A stretch of 64,000 nucleotides of DNA from the NCBI RefSeq assembly GCF_020229735.1, contig NZ_CP083458.1, positions 124,001-188,000 of the forward strand, read 5' to 3'. Positions 52,831 to 62,082 of the stretch are shown piece after piece. Within the stretch, counting starts at the first letter, position 1; the number at the start of each line of letters is the position of its first letter. The DNA comes from Deinococcus taeanensis (GTDB lineage Bacteria; Deinococcota; Deinococci; Deinococcales; Deinococcaceae). The position numbers were made by a program, and so were the translations under genes. Under the pieces are notes generated by a model. The model was given only the letters and a program-made list of their open reading frames with translations, was not told where the DNA came from and did no database searches.

Positions 52831-55056
52831 ATGACCTACTCCCGGGAGCGCCACCTTCCCCTGACCCTTCACGTGCTCGGCCGCCCGTACCTCAGCCGGG
52901 CGGGACGGCCGGTTCCGATGCCCGCCAAAGGCGCGGCGCTGCTCACCTACCTGACGCTTGAACACCGCCCGTTCCACCGCGAGCACCTGGCGGGACTGCT
53001 GTGGACGTCCAGTGACGCGCTGAGGAACCTGCGCGTGGAACTCAACCGGCTGCGGCACATTGACCCGGACCTGCTGCCCCCCCGGCGCGCCATGCTGGAA
53101 GTGACGTTGCCCACCGACCTGGACGCCTGGCGGCAGCAGGCGGCCACGCTGACCGACGCGGAGGTGGGCGACTGGCTGTCGGTGGGCACGGCGCTGCCCC
53201 TGAGTGGCCTGGAAGACCTGGGCTCCAGCGACCTGCGCGCCTGGGTGGACGCGCAACGCTGGCGGCTCCTGCAGGTCGTCGAGGAGCAGCTGGGTGCCAC
53301 GTACGCGCGCTTCGAGCGCGAAGGCCGGCGCGCCGCCGCGGCGCTGATCGAAGCGCGCGCCGGGCCGCTGGGCCTGAATCTGCAGCGCCAGCCCGCCCTG
53401 CAGGCCGAGGTGCACTTTGGCACCCCGGACCTGCAGCGTCCGCTGCGCCGGGCGTTGCAGGCAGCGCAGCGGACGCCGCAACTCGTGCTGCTGACCGGAC
53501 GGAGCGCCGCGGGACGGCAGGCGCTGGTGACGCAGGTGACGCACGGCAGCGCGTGGCAGACCCTGCACGTGCAGTTCAGCCCCGACCCGGACCTCCTGCA
53601 CGCAGCGCTGCTGCATCAGCTGCTGCCGCTGCTGCCTCCCACCGAACAGGCGGAAGCGCGCATCCTGCTCACCCGGCCGGACACCGGAGCGCGCAGCGTC
53701 ATCCGCCTGTGGACCGTCGCCGCCGCGACCGGCCGGCCCCTGCTGGTGTTCTTCAACGACGTGACGGACGCCGCGCCCCTGGCCCCCCACCTGCAATTCG
53801 CCCTGAACCTCCCGGTGGACCTGACGCTGGTCGTGAGTCCCGCCGACCGCGCCTCCGCGCGCGCACTGCGAGGTGCGCTGACCACGCTGGACGGCTCACG
53901 GCTGCACCTCGTGGACCTGCCGCCCCTGGGCGCCACGGAGATCATGGCGGCCCTGCAGCCCCGGCAGACCACGTGGAGTGACGAGCGCCGCTACGCGTTC
54001 GCCACCCGCGTCGCGCAGGACGCGGACGGGTGGGAGCCGCTGGCACGCGCCCTGATTGACCGGGACGCCGACCCGACCGCTCCGCCCGGGCTGCCCGACG
54101 AGGTACGGCAGGCACTCCTGGCGGAAGTGGGGCACCTGAGCGGCCCACTTCAGACGGCGCTCGCGCGGCTGGCGCTGCTGCACGGACCGGTCACGCCCGC
54201 CCTGGCCGACGCGCTGCTAGGCGACGACGCACCCAGCGTGCTGGGCCAGGCAGAGCAGCTGGGCCTGCTCGTGCCGTGCGAGGCCGAGGAAACCATGCAG
54301 CTGCCCGCCCTGACGTACCGGCCGTCGGACCGCAGCGACACCCTCTGCTTCGTGAGTGAACTGCTGCGCGCCGCACTGGCCGGAAGCCTGGAACGCACGG
54401 AACGGGCCGGGCTGCGCGCGCAGCTGGCCCGGGCAGTCCTGAGCAGTGATCCCAGCGCGGCGCTTCACTACGCGCGTGACACGGGCGAGGCCACCCTGAT
54501 CCGCGAAGCCCAGGACCGCCTGGCGCCACCGTGCGTTCACACCACGGCCGGCCGGCCCGCCCGGCTCCTGGAGGCGGCCCCGCCTGTTCCGGCCGGAGAC
54601 CGGCGGGAACGGCGAACCGGCGCAGGCTACCGGGTGGTGCTTGAAGGCGGCACGCTTCAGGTTCTGCGGCGCGGTCTGTACGGCCCCCCCTCACGCCTGC
54701 GCCTGCCGTGGGACGGCGCAGTGCGGGCAGGCCCCTGGGTAATGCACCTGCGCCTGGACACCCTGCGGGCCGGACCGGACATGGGCAGCGGCCCCGGGTG
54801 GACCGGCGCCGAAGTGCGCCTCGGCGACCGTGCGGCGCTGCGGCTGGGCACCACACCGGACTGCGCGGACCCGCCCGGACCGGAGCGGGCAGTGTACGTG
54901 CACGTGCCGCTGGGCCGCTGGGTCGCCGTGCGCGGAGACAGCCCGGGCGGAGCCGCCGAACTGCAGGTTCAGGCCATGGACATTGCCCTGACTGTGGCCC
55001 ACTGGGAGGTGGGTGGGGAGACCCTGCTGCCGCTGGGGTCCTCCCCGGCAGGATAA
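52831..55056 (+). CDS. SARP/BTAD-like regulator with degenerate ATPase domain
   Basis: About 741 aa from ATG 52831 (in-frame starts back to 52699 would add Arg/Pro-rich sequence). N-terminal OmpR-type DNA-binding domain (LTLHVLGRPYLSRAGRPVPM, HREHLAGLLWTSSDALRNLR), BTAD-like helices to about 230, then an AAA-like region whose P-loop reads LLTGRSAAGRQALV, with Arg where the Walker A Lys should be, so ATP binding is doubtful. The C-terminal 170 residues are a strand-rich domain (GGTLQVLRRGLYG, RVDAELRLGDRAALRLG-like pattern). Last gene of a same-strand run with the protease and GGDEF/EAL protein, 209 nt after the latter. Confidence 0.8.
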   Translation: MTYSRERHLPLTLHVLGRPYLSRAGRPVPMPAKGAALLTYLTLEHRPFHREHLAGLLWTSSDALRNLRVELNRLRHIDPDLLPPRRAMLEVTLPTDLDAWRQQAATLTDAEVGDWLSVGTALPLSGLEDLGSSDLRAWVDAQRWRLLQVVEEQLGATYARFEREGRRAAAALIEARAGPLGLNLQRQPALQAEVHFGTPDLQRPLRRALQAAQRTPQLVLLTGRSAAGRQALVTQVTHGSAWQTLHVQFSPDPDLLHAALLHQLLPLLPPTEQAEARILLTRPDTGARSVIRLWTVAAATGRPLLVFFNDVTDAAPLAPHLQFALNLPVDLTLVVSPADRASARALRGALTTLDGSRLHLVDLPPLGATEIMAALQPRQTTWSDERRYAFATRVAQDADGWEPLARALIDRDADPTAPPGLPDEVRQALLAEVGHLSGPLQTALARLALLHGPVTPALADALLGDDAPSVLGQAEQLGLLVPCEAEETMQLPALTYRPSDRSDTLCFVSELLRAALAGSLERTERAGLRAQLARAVLSSDPSAALHYARDTGEATLIREAQDRLAPPCVHTTAGRPARLLEAAPPVPAGDRRERRTGAGYRVVLEGGTLQVLRRGLYGPPSRLRLPWDGAVRAGPWVMHLRLDTLRAGPDMGSGPGWTGAEVRLGDRAALRLGTTPDCADPPGPERAVYVHVPLGRWVAVRGDSPGGAAELQVQAMDIALTVAHWEVGGETLLPLGSSPAG

Positions 55057-55478
55057 CCAAGTGGCGGCGGGCCGCGCCCCATGCCACCACGGCCCCGCCT
55101 GTCTCCGCAGCTCAGCCTGACCAGCGCCCCGGCAGGGCGCTGGCGACAGGTGAACAGGCTGGGCGTGAGTAGCAGCTGCCCTGCTCACGCAATGGGCAGC
55201 AAGTCCGCAGGGAGTCCATCCCGATGCCTGGCATGCGCCCCGGTTTCCGGGCGGCAGGACCTGGCGGAACGTGTTCCGTACCGTCTGAAGCGCCTGTGCG
55301 GCAGTGACTGGAGGAGCGGAGGTGGGCTTGAACCGGGCAGCATGCCGCTGGTCGTTGCTGCGAAGAACGCAAAGGTGGGCAGAAGGCACGCCCGGCTTCT
55401 GTCACCGGCTCCCGGGGCGTCAGGGGTCACAGCGGTCTGTGCCCCGCCCACGCCGCCGGGCGGCACCGTGGGCGCGTG
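55057..55478. other. No supported gene
   Basis: Intergenic before the uric-acid operon. Frames present on both strands lack domains. Confidence 0.4.
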
Positions 55479-55507
55479 TTGACAGGCGTCCAGGCAGCGC
55501 GTACGCT
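55479..55507 (+). promoter_or_regulatory. Promoter of the uricase operon
   Basis: -35 TTGACA (55479-55484), 17-nt spacer, -10 TACGCT (55502-55507). The leader to ATG 55556 is about 43 nt and contains GGAGG. Confidence 0.65.
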
Positions 55508-55509
55508 GC
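55494..55509. promoter_or_regulatory. Palindromic operator over the uricase promoter (likely MarR/HucR-type site)
   Basis: GCAGCG-CGTA-CGCTGC: perfect 6-bp arms around CGTA, covering the -10. The last gene of the operon encodes a HucR-like MarR protein, whose relatives bind palindromes overlapping the uricase promoter and let go when urate binds. Regulator-site pairing is inferred. Confidence 0.5.
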
Positions 55510-55555
55510 GGCCACCCTGATTGTTTCGTCGTCGAAGGATTCCTGGAGGTGCGCC

Positions 55556-56083
55556 ATGTCCCGCCTGACCGTCCCGCAACTGAACGCACTGCCGGAGGAC
55601 GCTTTTATTGAGCAGTTCGCCGGAGTGCTTGAACATTCACCCCACTACGCTGCGCAGGTCGCCCGGAACCGTCCCTACCAGGACGCCGAAGCGATCGCCA
55701 CGGCATTCGCTGCCGCGGCCCGCAGCGGCACGCCTGACGAGCAGCGCGCCCTGATCCGCGCGCACCCCGACCTCGCCGGAAAGGCCGCGCTTGCAGGTGA
55801 CCTGACCGCGGAAAGTGCGAGCGAACAGGCCAGCGCCGGACTGAACCGCCTGACCCCGGAGGAGTACGCCGAGTTTCATGCCCTGAACGCCGCGTACCAC
55901 GAGCGGTTCGGCCTGCCGTACGTGGTGTGCGTGCGGGAGAACACCAGGCAGAGCATCTTCGAAGGAGCCCGGCGCCGCCTGAATCACACGCCGGAACAGG
56001 AAGTGAACGCCGCGCTGCACGAGATCGGCCGGATCGCCCGGCTGCGCGTCCTTGACCTGATCGTTCCCCAGGAGACCCCATGA
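55556..56083 (+). CDS. OHCU decarboxylase
   Basis: 175 aa. ATG 55556 has GGAGG 6 nt upstream. Converts 2-oxo-4-hydroxy-4-carboxy-5-ureidoimidazoline to S-allantoin, the last step of the uric-acid route. Family blocks: LNALPEDAFIEQFAGVLEHS, the catalytic His70 in LIRAHPDLAGKAAL, SEQASAGLNRLTPEEYAEFH, LNAAYHERFGLPYVVCVREN and ARLRVLDLI. First gene of the operon; its stop overlaps uricase by 4 nt. Confidence 0.95.
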   Translation: MSRLTVPQLNALPEDAFIEQFAGVLEHSPHYAAQVARNRPYQDAEAIATAFAAAARSGTPDEQRALIRAHPDLAGKAALAGDLTAESASEQASAGLNRLTPEEYAEFHALNAAYHERFGLPYVVCVRENTRQSIFEGARRRLNHTPEQEVNAALHEIGRIARLRVLDLIVPQETP

Positions 56084-56928
56084 CGGTGCGCGTAAAACTC
56101 GGTGAGAACAACTACGGCAAGGCTGACGTCCGCCTCTTCAAGGTGTTCCGGGCCCAGCCCCGTCATGACATCTGCGACGTGCAGGTCCGGGTTGCCATGA
56201 CCGGCGACTTCGGCGCGGCGCACACCGAGGGGGACAACACCGGCCTCGTGGCGACCGACACCGTCCGCAACACCATCTACGCCCTGGCGCGCGACGGCCT
56301 GACCGGCAGTGTGGAAGCTTTCGGCAGGCACCTCATCCGGCACTTCGTGACGAACGGCCCCCGCGTGACCGGCGCGCGCGCAGAATTCGTGCAACACACC
56401 TGGGCGCGGATGCACAGCCGCGGAGAGGCGCACGATCACGCCTTCGTGCGCCAGATGCCCAAGCACACAGCCACCGTGCAGGGCGACGGCGAAACCTTCA
56501 CGGTGGAGAGCGGGCTGGATGAACTGTACATCCTGAAAACCACGCAGAGCGGCTGGGCCGGCTTTCACCGTGACCAGTTCACCACGCTGCCGGACACCAC
56601 CGACCGGATTCTGGCAACCGTGGTCACGGCCCGCTGGACGTACCGCGTGGATGACTGCGACTACGACGACGTGTGGGGGCGCGTGTACCAGACGCTGCTG
56701 GACGTGTTTCCCGATCACTACTCGCCGAGCATGCAGAACACCCTGTACCGGCTGGGTGAAGCGGTCCTCGGCCGCTGCGACGAGATCGAGCGGATCTTCT
56801 TCTCCTTTCCGAACCGGCATCACATTCCCTATCCCCTGGACCGCTTCGGGCTGGACAACCCCGGCACGATCTTCCATGCGGACGCCGAACCCTACGGCGT
56901 GATTGAAGGGTGGGTGGAGCGCGCGTGA
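56080..56928 (+). CDS. Uricase (urate oxidase)
   Basis: 282 aa. Cofactor-free T-fold enzyme oxidising urate to 5-hydroxyisourate. Landmarks: [16 protein letters not shown] (catalytic Lys), [20 protein letters not shown] (catalytic Thr), [29 protein letters not shown] and [16 protein letters not shown] (His). The C-terminus lacks a peroxisomal signal, as expected for bacteria. Overlaps the genes on both sides by 4 nt, so the three enzymes are translated together. Confidence 0.96.
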   Translation: MTVRVKLGENNYGKADVRLFKVFRAQPRHDICDVQVRVAMTGDFGAAHTEGDNTGLVATDTVRNTIYALARDGLTGSVEAFGRHLIRHFVTNGPRVTGARAEFVQHTWARMHSRGEAHDHAFVRQMPKHTATVQGDGETFTVESGLDELYILKTTQSGWAGFHRDQFTTLPDTTDRILATVVTARWTYRVDDCDYDDVWGRVYQTLLDVFPDHYSPSMQNTLYRLGEAVLGRCDEIERIFFSFPNRHHIPYPLDRFGLDNPGTIFHADAEPYGVIEGWVERA

Positions 56929-57281
56929 CCGCCCCGGCGCACGGAGCGGGGCTCAGCACCCACGTGCTCGACACGGCCCGCGGACGGCCCGCCGCCGGAA
57001 TTCCGGTGCAGTTGCGGGACTCGCAGACCGGGACGGTGCTGCGCGAATCGGTCACGAATGCAGACGGCCGCACCGACGAGCCGCTGATTCCGCGGGGGGA
57101 CCTGCGGGCCGGGACGTACGAACTGACCTTTCACGTCGCCCCGTACTTCGCCGGGCTGAGCAGCGACCCGCCGTTTCTCGACGTGATCACGCTGCGCTTC
57201 ACGGTCGCCGACGCGGCGGCGCACTACCACGTGCCGCTGCTCGTGAGTCCCTGGTCGTACAGCACCTACCGGGGCAGCTGA
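56925..57281 (+). CDS. 5-hydroxyisourate hydrolase (transthyretin-related)
   Basis: 118 aa from GTG 56925, within the GTGA overlap with the uricase stop; GGAG lies 8 nt ahead. Hydrolyses 5-hydroxyisourate to OHCU. Landmarks: [20 protein letters not shown] (His of the active site), [35 protein letters not shown], with the C-terminal YRGS that closes the tetramer's active site. Complete. Confidence 0.95.
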   Translation: MTAPAHGAGLSTHVLDTARGRPAAGIPVQLRDSQTGTVLRESVTNADGRTDEPLIPRGDLRAGTYELTFHVAPYFAGLSSDPPFLDVITLRFTVADAAAHYHVPLLVSPWSYSTYRGS

Positions 57282-57287
57282 GGCCGC

Positions 57288-57791
57288 ATGCCCGGTACGC
57301 GCGCGTTCCTCGCCCGGATCGAGTCGGACTGGGCGCAGGTGCGGCCCGACCTGAACGCAGCGCCCATGCTGAGCGTGCTGCGCCTGACCCGTCTCGGCGC
57401 GGCGCTGCAGTCTCATGTGGATGACCTGCTGCGCCGCGAGAACCTGAATGCTGCCGGCTGGGACCTGCTCCTGACCCTGTACCGCAGCGCGCCCGCCGAA
57501 GGCCTCAGCCCAGGGCAGCTGAGCGTCCTGAGTGCCGTGAGCGGTCCCTCGACCACCAACCGGATCCTGCGCCTGCAGCGGCGCGGCCTGATCACCCGGG
57601 CGGTGGATTCCCGTGACCGCCGCGCCGCGCGGGTGCAGCTCACCCCGGCCGGCCGGACCCTGGTCGACCGGCTGCTGCCTGAATTCCTGGCCTGCGAACA
57701 GGAACTCCTGAAGGCCCTGCCTGCCGGGCAGCTGACGCACCTGGACGCCCTGGTCGACCGGCTGCTGGCGACCCTGGAGCCGGACGGGTAA
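57288..57791 (+). CDS. MarR-family regulator, HucR-like (urate-responsive)
   Basis: 167 aa winged-helix repressor. The block LNAAGWDLLLTLYRSAP and GPSTTNRILRLQRRGLI followed by DRRAARVQLTPAGR match HucR of D. radiodurans closely (recalled sequence), including the N-terminal ERIESDWA-like helix (LARIESDWAQ). HucR binds DNA without ligand and is released by urate. In D. radiodurans hucR sits divergent to the uricase gene; here it is the last gene of the same operon, 6 nt after HIU hydrolase, so it is likely auto-induced with its target. Start ATG 57288. Confidence 0.9.
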   Translation: MPGTRAFLARIESDWAQVRPDLNAAPMLSVLRLTRLGAALQSHVDDLLRRENLNAAGWDLLLTLYRSAPAEGLSPGQLSVLSAVSGPSTTNRILRLQRRGLITRAVDSRDRRAARVQLTPAGRTLVDRLLPEFLACEQELLKALPAGQLTHLDALVDRLLATLEPDG

Positions 57792-58023
57792 ACCAGCGGG
57801 CGGCCCTTGCTCGCTGCGGGTTCCCGGTCAGAGAGGCCCGATGGGGGTAACGCGCCGGGCGGGCTGGCGCGGTTCAGGAGCCACAGGTCACCGCGCACGG
57901 GCGCGTCAACGGGAAACGGTGAGGTGACCGCGAGCACCGGAAGGGTTCCCGTGCCCGTCGGACAGAGTGGGTCGTCAAATTTGGTCTGTCAGGTTGACTT
58001 TCATCCGCCTAGACTGACCCTGA
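57792..58023. other. Intergenic, promoter of the beta-propeller gene
   Basis: 232 nt. TTGACT and TAGACT lie close to the start of the next gene but with poor spacing; no convincing promoter pair was found. Confidence 0.35.
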
Positions 58024-59021
58024 ATGGCTGTGCCAGACCTCCCCCTCAGGCCGACCTGGTCTGCGCTGACTCACCAGAAGGTGCCCTCCATGGCCGAGTC
58101 CGGGGCCGTCATCGTCTGTCCCGCGCGGAGGACGAAACTGATCGCTCTGGACCGCATGACAGGCCAGGAATACTGGCGGGCCAACATCCAGAATCCCTGG
58201 GGCACCCTCGCTCTTTCGGCCACTCATGTTTACTTCCTCAATCAACACGCCCGCCTTGATGCCTTTGATCTGCACCGTGGCGCACGCCTGTGGTCGACCG
58301 AATTGCCTGGCCCCTCTGGCTGGCTGCACGCCGACGAGCGTTCGGTGGTGGTCGGCGGCTGGCGCAATTACACGCCACTCACCTGCCTGGAGGCGGCCAC
58401 AGGCGAGGTGCGCTGGACCGTGCACCTCGGCTCGGCACAGGTCCTGCGAACCGCGATCTACGCACCCCTTCAGGCGGTTGCCATGCACCAGGGCATGGAG
58501 GGGCAAATCAGGTGGCTCTCGCTTCATGATGGGCATGAACGCCTCACCCTGTCCTTGAAGGAACTCCAGCCTGACTCCTGCGACGTCATTCCCAGGGGGG
58601 TCTTTGGGCAGGAGCCGCGGGGGTTGCTGGTGCGTTCGGGGTCAGGCAATTTTTATCGTCTGACCGGGGATCGAGCTGTGGTTGAACATCACCAGACTGG
58701 TCAGAACCTGCTGTCACGCCCGCTCGACGAACGCGATGGGCAGGTGTTCTTTCTCAATCGCCGGAACGAGTTCTGCGTCTATGACCTGGTCGAGCAGCAC
58801 ACGCTGGTGATGGAGCGGGTTGACCACCTGGGGGTTGCCCCGTTGCCGGCGCGGCGGCTACTGGACGGGTCGTATGTGTTGGGAACGTCGTCAGGAACGC
58901 TCTGGCACTTCAATGCGGCCGGCAAGCGCATCAGCCGGCGCCGGGTCTGCACAGGGGTCACCACGGAGCTGTTCACCGATGGCCGGACCATCGCCTTTAG
59001 AGCATTTGACAGAATAGAAGC

Positions 59022-59405
59022 ATGAACTCAGCTGGGGTCCGAGGTTACGCCATCGAGTTGCGCACGCGCATTGTGGCGCTGGTCGAGGGAGGCGCTTCCC
59101 CCGACGAAGCCGCACGACATTTCTCCGTGCATGTGTCCACTGTCAAGCGGTATCTGGCACGGCACCGGGCAGGGACCCTGCACGTGGTTGCGCGACCAAC
59201 GGGGCCTCACCGTACGGTGACGGCTGATCACGAAATGCAGCTGCTGGCCCAGCTCGAAACCCACCGTGACGCGACCTTACAGGAGCACGCCGACATGTTG
59301 GAAGCCAGTACCGGGGTACGAGTGAGTTACAAAACGGTAGACCGGGTCTTCCAACGTCATCACATCACCCATAAAAAAAACGATGGTCGCCAGAGAACGC
59401 AGTGA
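59022..59405 (+). CDS. IS630-family transposase OrfA (element B copy 2)
   Basis: 127 aa, identical to copy 1. HTH-bearing half, ending just past the A8 run at 59373-59380 that allows passage to the OrfB frame. Confidence 0.85.
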   Translation: MNSAGVRGYAIELRTRIVALVEGGASPDEAARHFSVHVSTVKRYLARHRAGTLHVVARPTGPHRTVTADHEMQLLAQLETHRDATLQEHADMLEASTGVRVSYKTVDRVFQRHHITHKKNDGRQRTQ

Positions 59406-59976
59406 GGAACGCCGGAGGGCGTTCCTGAAAGATCTCCGGCCCCTTCTGGAACGCCCTGATCACCTGGTGTTGGTCGACGAGCGTGGCGTCAACACGGCCA
59501 TGACGCGCGGGTATGCCCGCGCGTCACGTCAGGAGCGGGCAGTGGGCGTGGTCCCACGCAATCATGGCCGGAACTACACCCTGATGTGCGCCTTGAGTCT
59601 GGCTGGGCCACTGGCCCCCTTTGTTCTTGACGGTGCAGTGACGGGCGAGTGCTTCAAGTTCTATGTGGCTCAGGAATTGTGCCCACTGTTGCGTGCCGGG
59701 CAGGTGGTCATCATGGACAATCGCTCTTCACATCATCGAGCGTCCATTCGGACGCTCGTCGAGGAGGTCGGGTGCCACCTCTTGTATTTGCCGCCCTACA
59801 GCCCCGATTTCAACCCGATTGAGTGGTTGTTCTCGCAGCTCAAGGCTCGGCTGCGGGGGGAGGCCCGTTGTACGGTGAAGAGCCTGATGCAAGGGATTGC
59901 GGACGCACTGAAGACCGTGTCTGGGCCCGATATCCACGGGTGGTTCTTGGCAGCCTTCAAAAAACATCTCTTATGA
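59383..59976 (+). CDS. IS630-family transposase OrfB (element B copy 2)
   Basis: 197 aa catalytic half with all three acidic residues (LVLVDERGV, VVIMDNRSS, PDFNPIEWLF). Differs from copy 1 by Glu-to-Lys and Arg-to-Cys changes; the Glu-to-Lys site (GECFKFYV) is not one of the DDE residues, but a charge flip in the core may lower activity. Confidence 0.87.
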   Translation: MVARERSEERRRAFLKDLRPLLERPDHLVLVDERGVNTAMTRGYARASRQERAVGVVPRNHGRNYTLMCALSLAGPLAPFVLDGAVTGECFKFYVAQELCPLLRAGQVVIMDNRSSHHRASIRTLVEEVGCHLLYLPPYSPDFNPIEWLFSQLKARLRGEARCTVKSLMQGIADALKTVSGPDIHGWFLAAFKKHLL

Positions 59977-60025
59977 CAAATGCTCTAGTACGGCAAGTGG
60001 GACCGTGCTTGGCTTTCAGGTGTGA

Positions 60026-60484
60026 GGGGGTCACGCCGGAATTCCCGCCCGTGTAGGTGTCTTGTCGCCTGACAGACCATTCCTGACACGCCACGAGCGC
60101 TCCTTTGCCCGCGATCACATGGGTGACCGCGTGACAAGGGCAGCGTCACTCGTACGCAGGCGCATCAGGAAGGCCGGGCCGCTTTCTCTGATCCCCGCTG
60201 TCGTTGACCCTGCACGTCAGAACGGCGGGGTGAGGCGAGGCTGCCACTACCTCCGGGCCGGTCCTTGGGCCGCGCTGTTCGTCTGGCGTCCCGGCCCGTC
60301 CGACCTTGAGGCGGAGGGGGCGTGCGTTTCCGCGCAGGTCAGAGAAAGGCCAGGTTCCCCACGCAGCAGGGCCAGAGCGACCGGAGCGTCACAGGGCCGC
60401 AGCCCCCTGAACAGCGTGGTGACGCGTTACGTTATTAGCCCGGCCGCCTGTCCGGACCGCGGTCGTCGAGCACCTGACCCGCTC
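60026..60484. other. No supported gene
   Basis: After the propeller gene's true stop. No accepted coding sequence or structured element. Confidence 0.4.
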
Positions 60485-61057
60485 TCAGCGGGCGGTGTCG
60501 CCGGAGACGTCCACGTCGTCCCAGTCCAGGGCCACGTCTTCCAGGGCCACGATCGGCACCGCTGCGATGAGGTCCTGCAGCTGCGCCACCTGCGCGGCGA
60601 CCCGGCTGTCGAGTCTTTCGGGCGCGGCGGGCGCCGCGTTGCGGAACCACAGCCGCGGACGGCTGTTGCGCGCCTGCGCGGGCCGTTCGTCCAGCGCGGC
60701 GGCAATGGCGCGGGTCTGGGTGGCGATCTGCTCGTCCAGCGGCGTGGACAGCAGTTCGCTGACCTGGCGCGAGTTGAGCAGGCCGCTGAGGGTGGCCGGG
60801 TCGGCGCCCAGGTCGGCGACGCAGCGCGTCTCGAGGTGCTGCAGGTGAGCGAGGTTCGACTGGAGGCCCACCGTATCGCCGGGCCGGCGGATCCGGTCTC
60901 CCTGCACCGCGAGCAGTTCGACGTGATCGGCGCGTCCGGCGACGGCCACGAGGCGCAGCCATGGACCGCGCGCGCGCTGGGTGTGGAGTACCGTGATCAC
61001 CTGCGCGGTCCGGTAGACGGCGTCCTCACTGGCGAGCAGTGCGTCACGGATGGTCAT
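60485..61057 (-). CDS. Hypothetical protein
   Basis: 190 aa. ATG 61057. N-terminus SEDAVYRTAQVITVLHTQRA then LRLVAVAGRADHVELLAVQG is beta-rich; the middle is a long helix (LLSTPLDEQIATQTRAIAAAL), and the C-terminal segment RVAAQVAQLQDLIAAVPIVA is amphipathic. No signal peptide, no Cys cluster except a single Cys. Not recognised as a known family. Same strand as the esterase operon upstream but 79 nt downstream of its last stop, so it may be the operon's tail. Confidence 0.6.
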   Translation of the reverse strand: MTIRDALLASEDAVYRTAQVITVLHTQRARGPWLRLVAVAGRADHVELLAVQGDRIRRPGDTVGLQSNLAHLQHLETRCVADLGADPATLSGLLNSRQVSELLSTPLDEQIATQTRAIAAALDERPAQARNSRPRLWFRNAAPAAPERLDSRVAAQVAQLQDLIAAVPIVALEDVALDWDDVDVSGDTAR

Positions 61058-61136
61058 GCGCTCACCCTAGTGACCTGGGCAGCACAATTCTCTTTCATGG
61101 TGAAGATCACGTGAACCAGCATAAACGCCTGTGGGG

Positions 61137-62063
61137 TCAGGTGCGCAGCTGTTCGCCCAGCCACGCTCCTGCGTCGTCTACGAGCTGCGCGGCGGGCGGC
61201 GAGAACGCGGTCATGTTCGCGAACCCGTGAATCATGCCGGGGCCCGGGCGGTGATCGGCGCGCACCCCGGCGGTTGACAGCGCCTGCGCGAACGCGGCGC
61301 CTTCATCGCGCAGGGGATCGAATTCAGCGGTGAGCACCAGGGCGGGCGGCAGGCCGCGCAGGTCGGCGTGCAGCGGGCTCACGTGCGGGTGGGCGGCGTG
61401 CGCGGCGTCCGCGAGGTACAGGCGGCCCATTTCGGCCATGCGCTCGCGCGTCAGGAAGTACCCGTCGCCGTTCGAGACCCGGCTTTCATGCACGTGTGGG
61501 GTCACCGCGTCGACCGGCGGGTAGATCAGCAGCTGCGCGCGGAGGGCGGGGCCGCCCTCGTCCCGGGCGCGCAGCGCGCAGGCAATCGCGAGGCTCGCGC
61601 CGGCGCTGTCCCCGGCCACTGCCAGGCGCCGGGCGTCCACCTGCAGTTCGGCGGCGTGCGCCGCGGCCCAGCGCAGCGACGCGAAGGCGTCGTTCACGCC
61701 GGCCGGGAACGGATGTTCCGGCGCGAGGCGGTACGCCACGCTCAGGACGGCGCCGCCGGACGCGGCGCACAGTTCGCGGCACAGGGCGTCGTGCGTGTCG
61801 ATGGAGTAGGCGATGAAGCCGCCGCCGTGGAAGAACACCGTCAGGGGCGGCGTGCCCGGCGTGTCGGGCCGGTACAGGCGGGCGGGCAGGGGGCCGTCAC
61901 TGCCGTCCACGGTGAGGTCGCGCACGGCGGCGACGGGCACGGGGCGCGTGGGGGCGCGCCGGGCGTTCGCCTCGACCATGGCGCGCATCTGGGTCAGGTC
62001 GGTGGGTTGCGGCGCGGCGGCAAGTTGCAGCAGCAGCTCCCGCAGGTGAGGATCAACGGGCAT
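61137..62063 (-). CDS. Alpha/beta-hydrolase, hormone-sensitive-lipase family esterase
   Basis: 308 aa. Oxyanion motif FFHGGGFIAY (HGGG), nucleophile AVAGDSAGASLA (GDSAG), catalytic Asp in LTAEFDPLRDEG, catalytic His in PGMIHGFANM. Length and motif order are typical of bacterial HSL esterases acting on short acyl esters. No signal peptide. Third visible gene of the operon, 19 nt after the histidine phosphatase. Confidence 0.92.
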   Translation of the reverse strand: MPVDPHLRELLLQLAAAPQPTDLTQMRAMVEANARRAPTRPVPVAAVRDLTVDGSDGPLPARLYRPDTPGTPPLTVFFHGGGFIAYSIDTHDALCRELCAASGGAVLSVAYRLAPEHPFPAGVNDAFASLRWAAAHAAELQVDARRLAVAGDSAGASLAIACALRARDEGGPALRAQLLIYPPVDAVTPHVHESRVSNGDGYFLTRERMAEMGRLYLADAAHAAHPHVSPLHADLRGLPPALVLTAEFDPLRDEGAAFAQALSTAGVRADHRPGPGMIHGFANMTAFSPPAAQLVDDAGAWLGEQLRT

Positions 62064-62082
62064 CGGGTCTCCTTGAGAGGGG

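Larger units (their letters stand above)
59000..59985 (+). mobile_element. IS630-family element B, copy 2, 986 bp
   Basis: Same length and ends as 25472-26457; two single-base differences were seen (59656 and 59879). Flanked by TA at 58998-58999 and 59986-59987. Removal restores the interrupted beta-propeller gene. Confidence 0.92.
58024..60025 (+). pseudogene. PQQ-like beta-propeller protein gene, split by IS630
   Basis: First part (58024-58999) encodes about 325 aa of WD40/PQQ-like repeats (RTKLIALDRMTGQEYWRANI, RLDAFDLHRGARLWSTELPG, LTCLEAATGEVRWTVHLG). Deleting the IS630 copy and one TA rejoins ...GRTIAF to STASGTVLGFQV and a TGA at 60023-60025, completing the last blade. So the protein was about 337 aa. 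The disrupted form would end in nine or so IS-encoded residues. No signal peptide; function of the propeller unknown. Confidence 0.82.
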
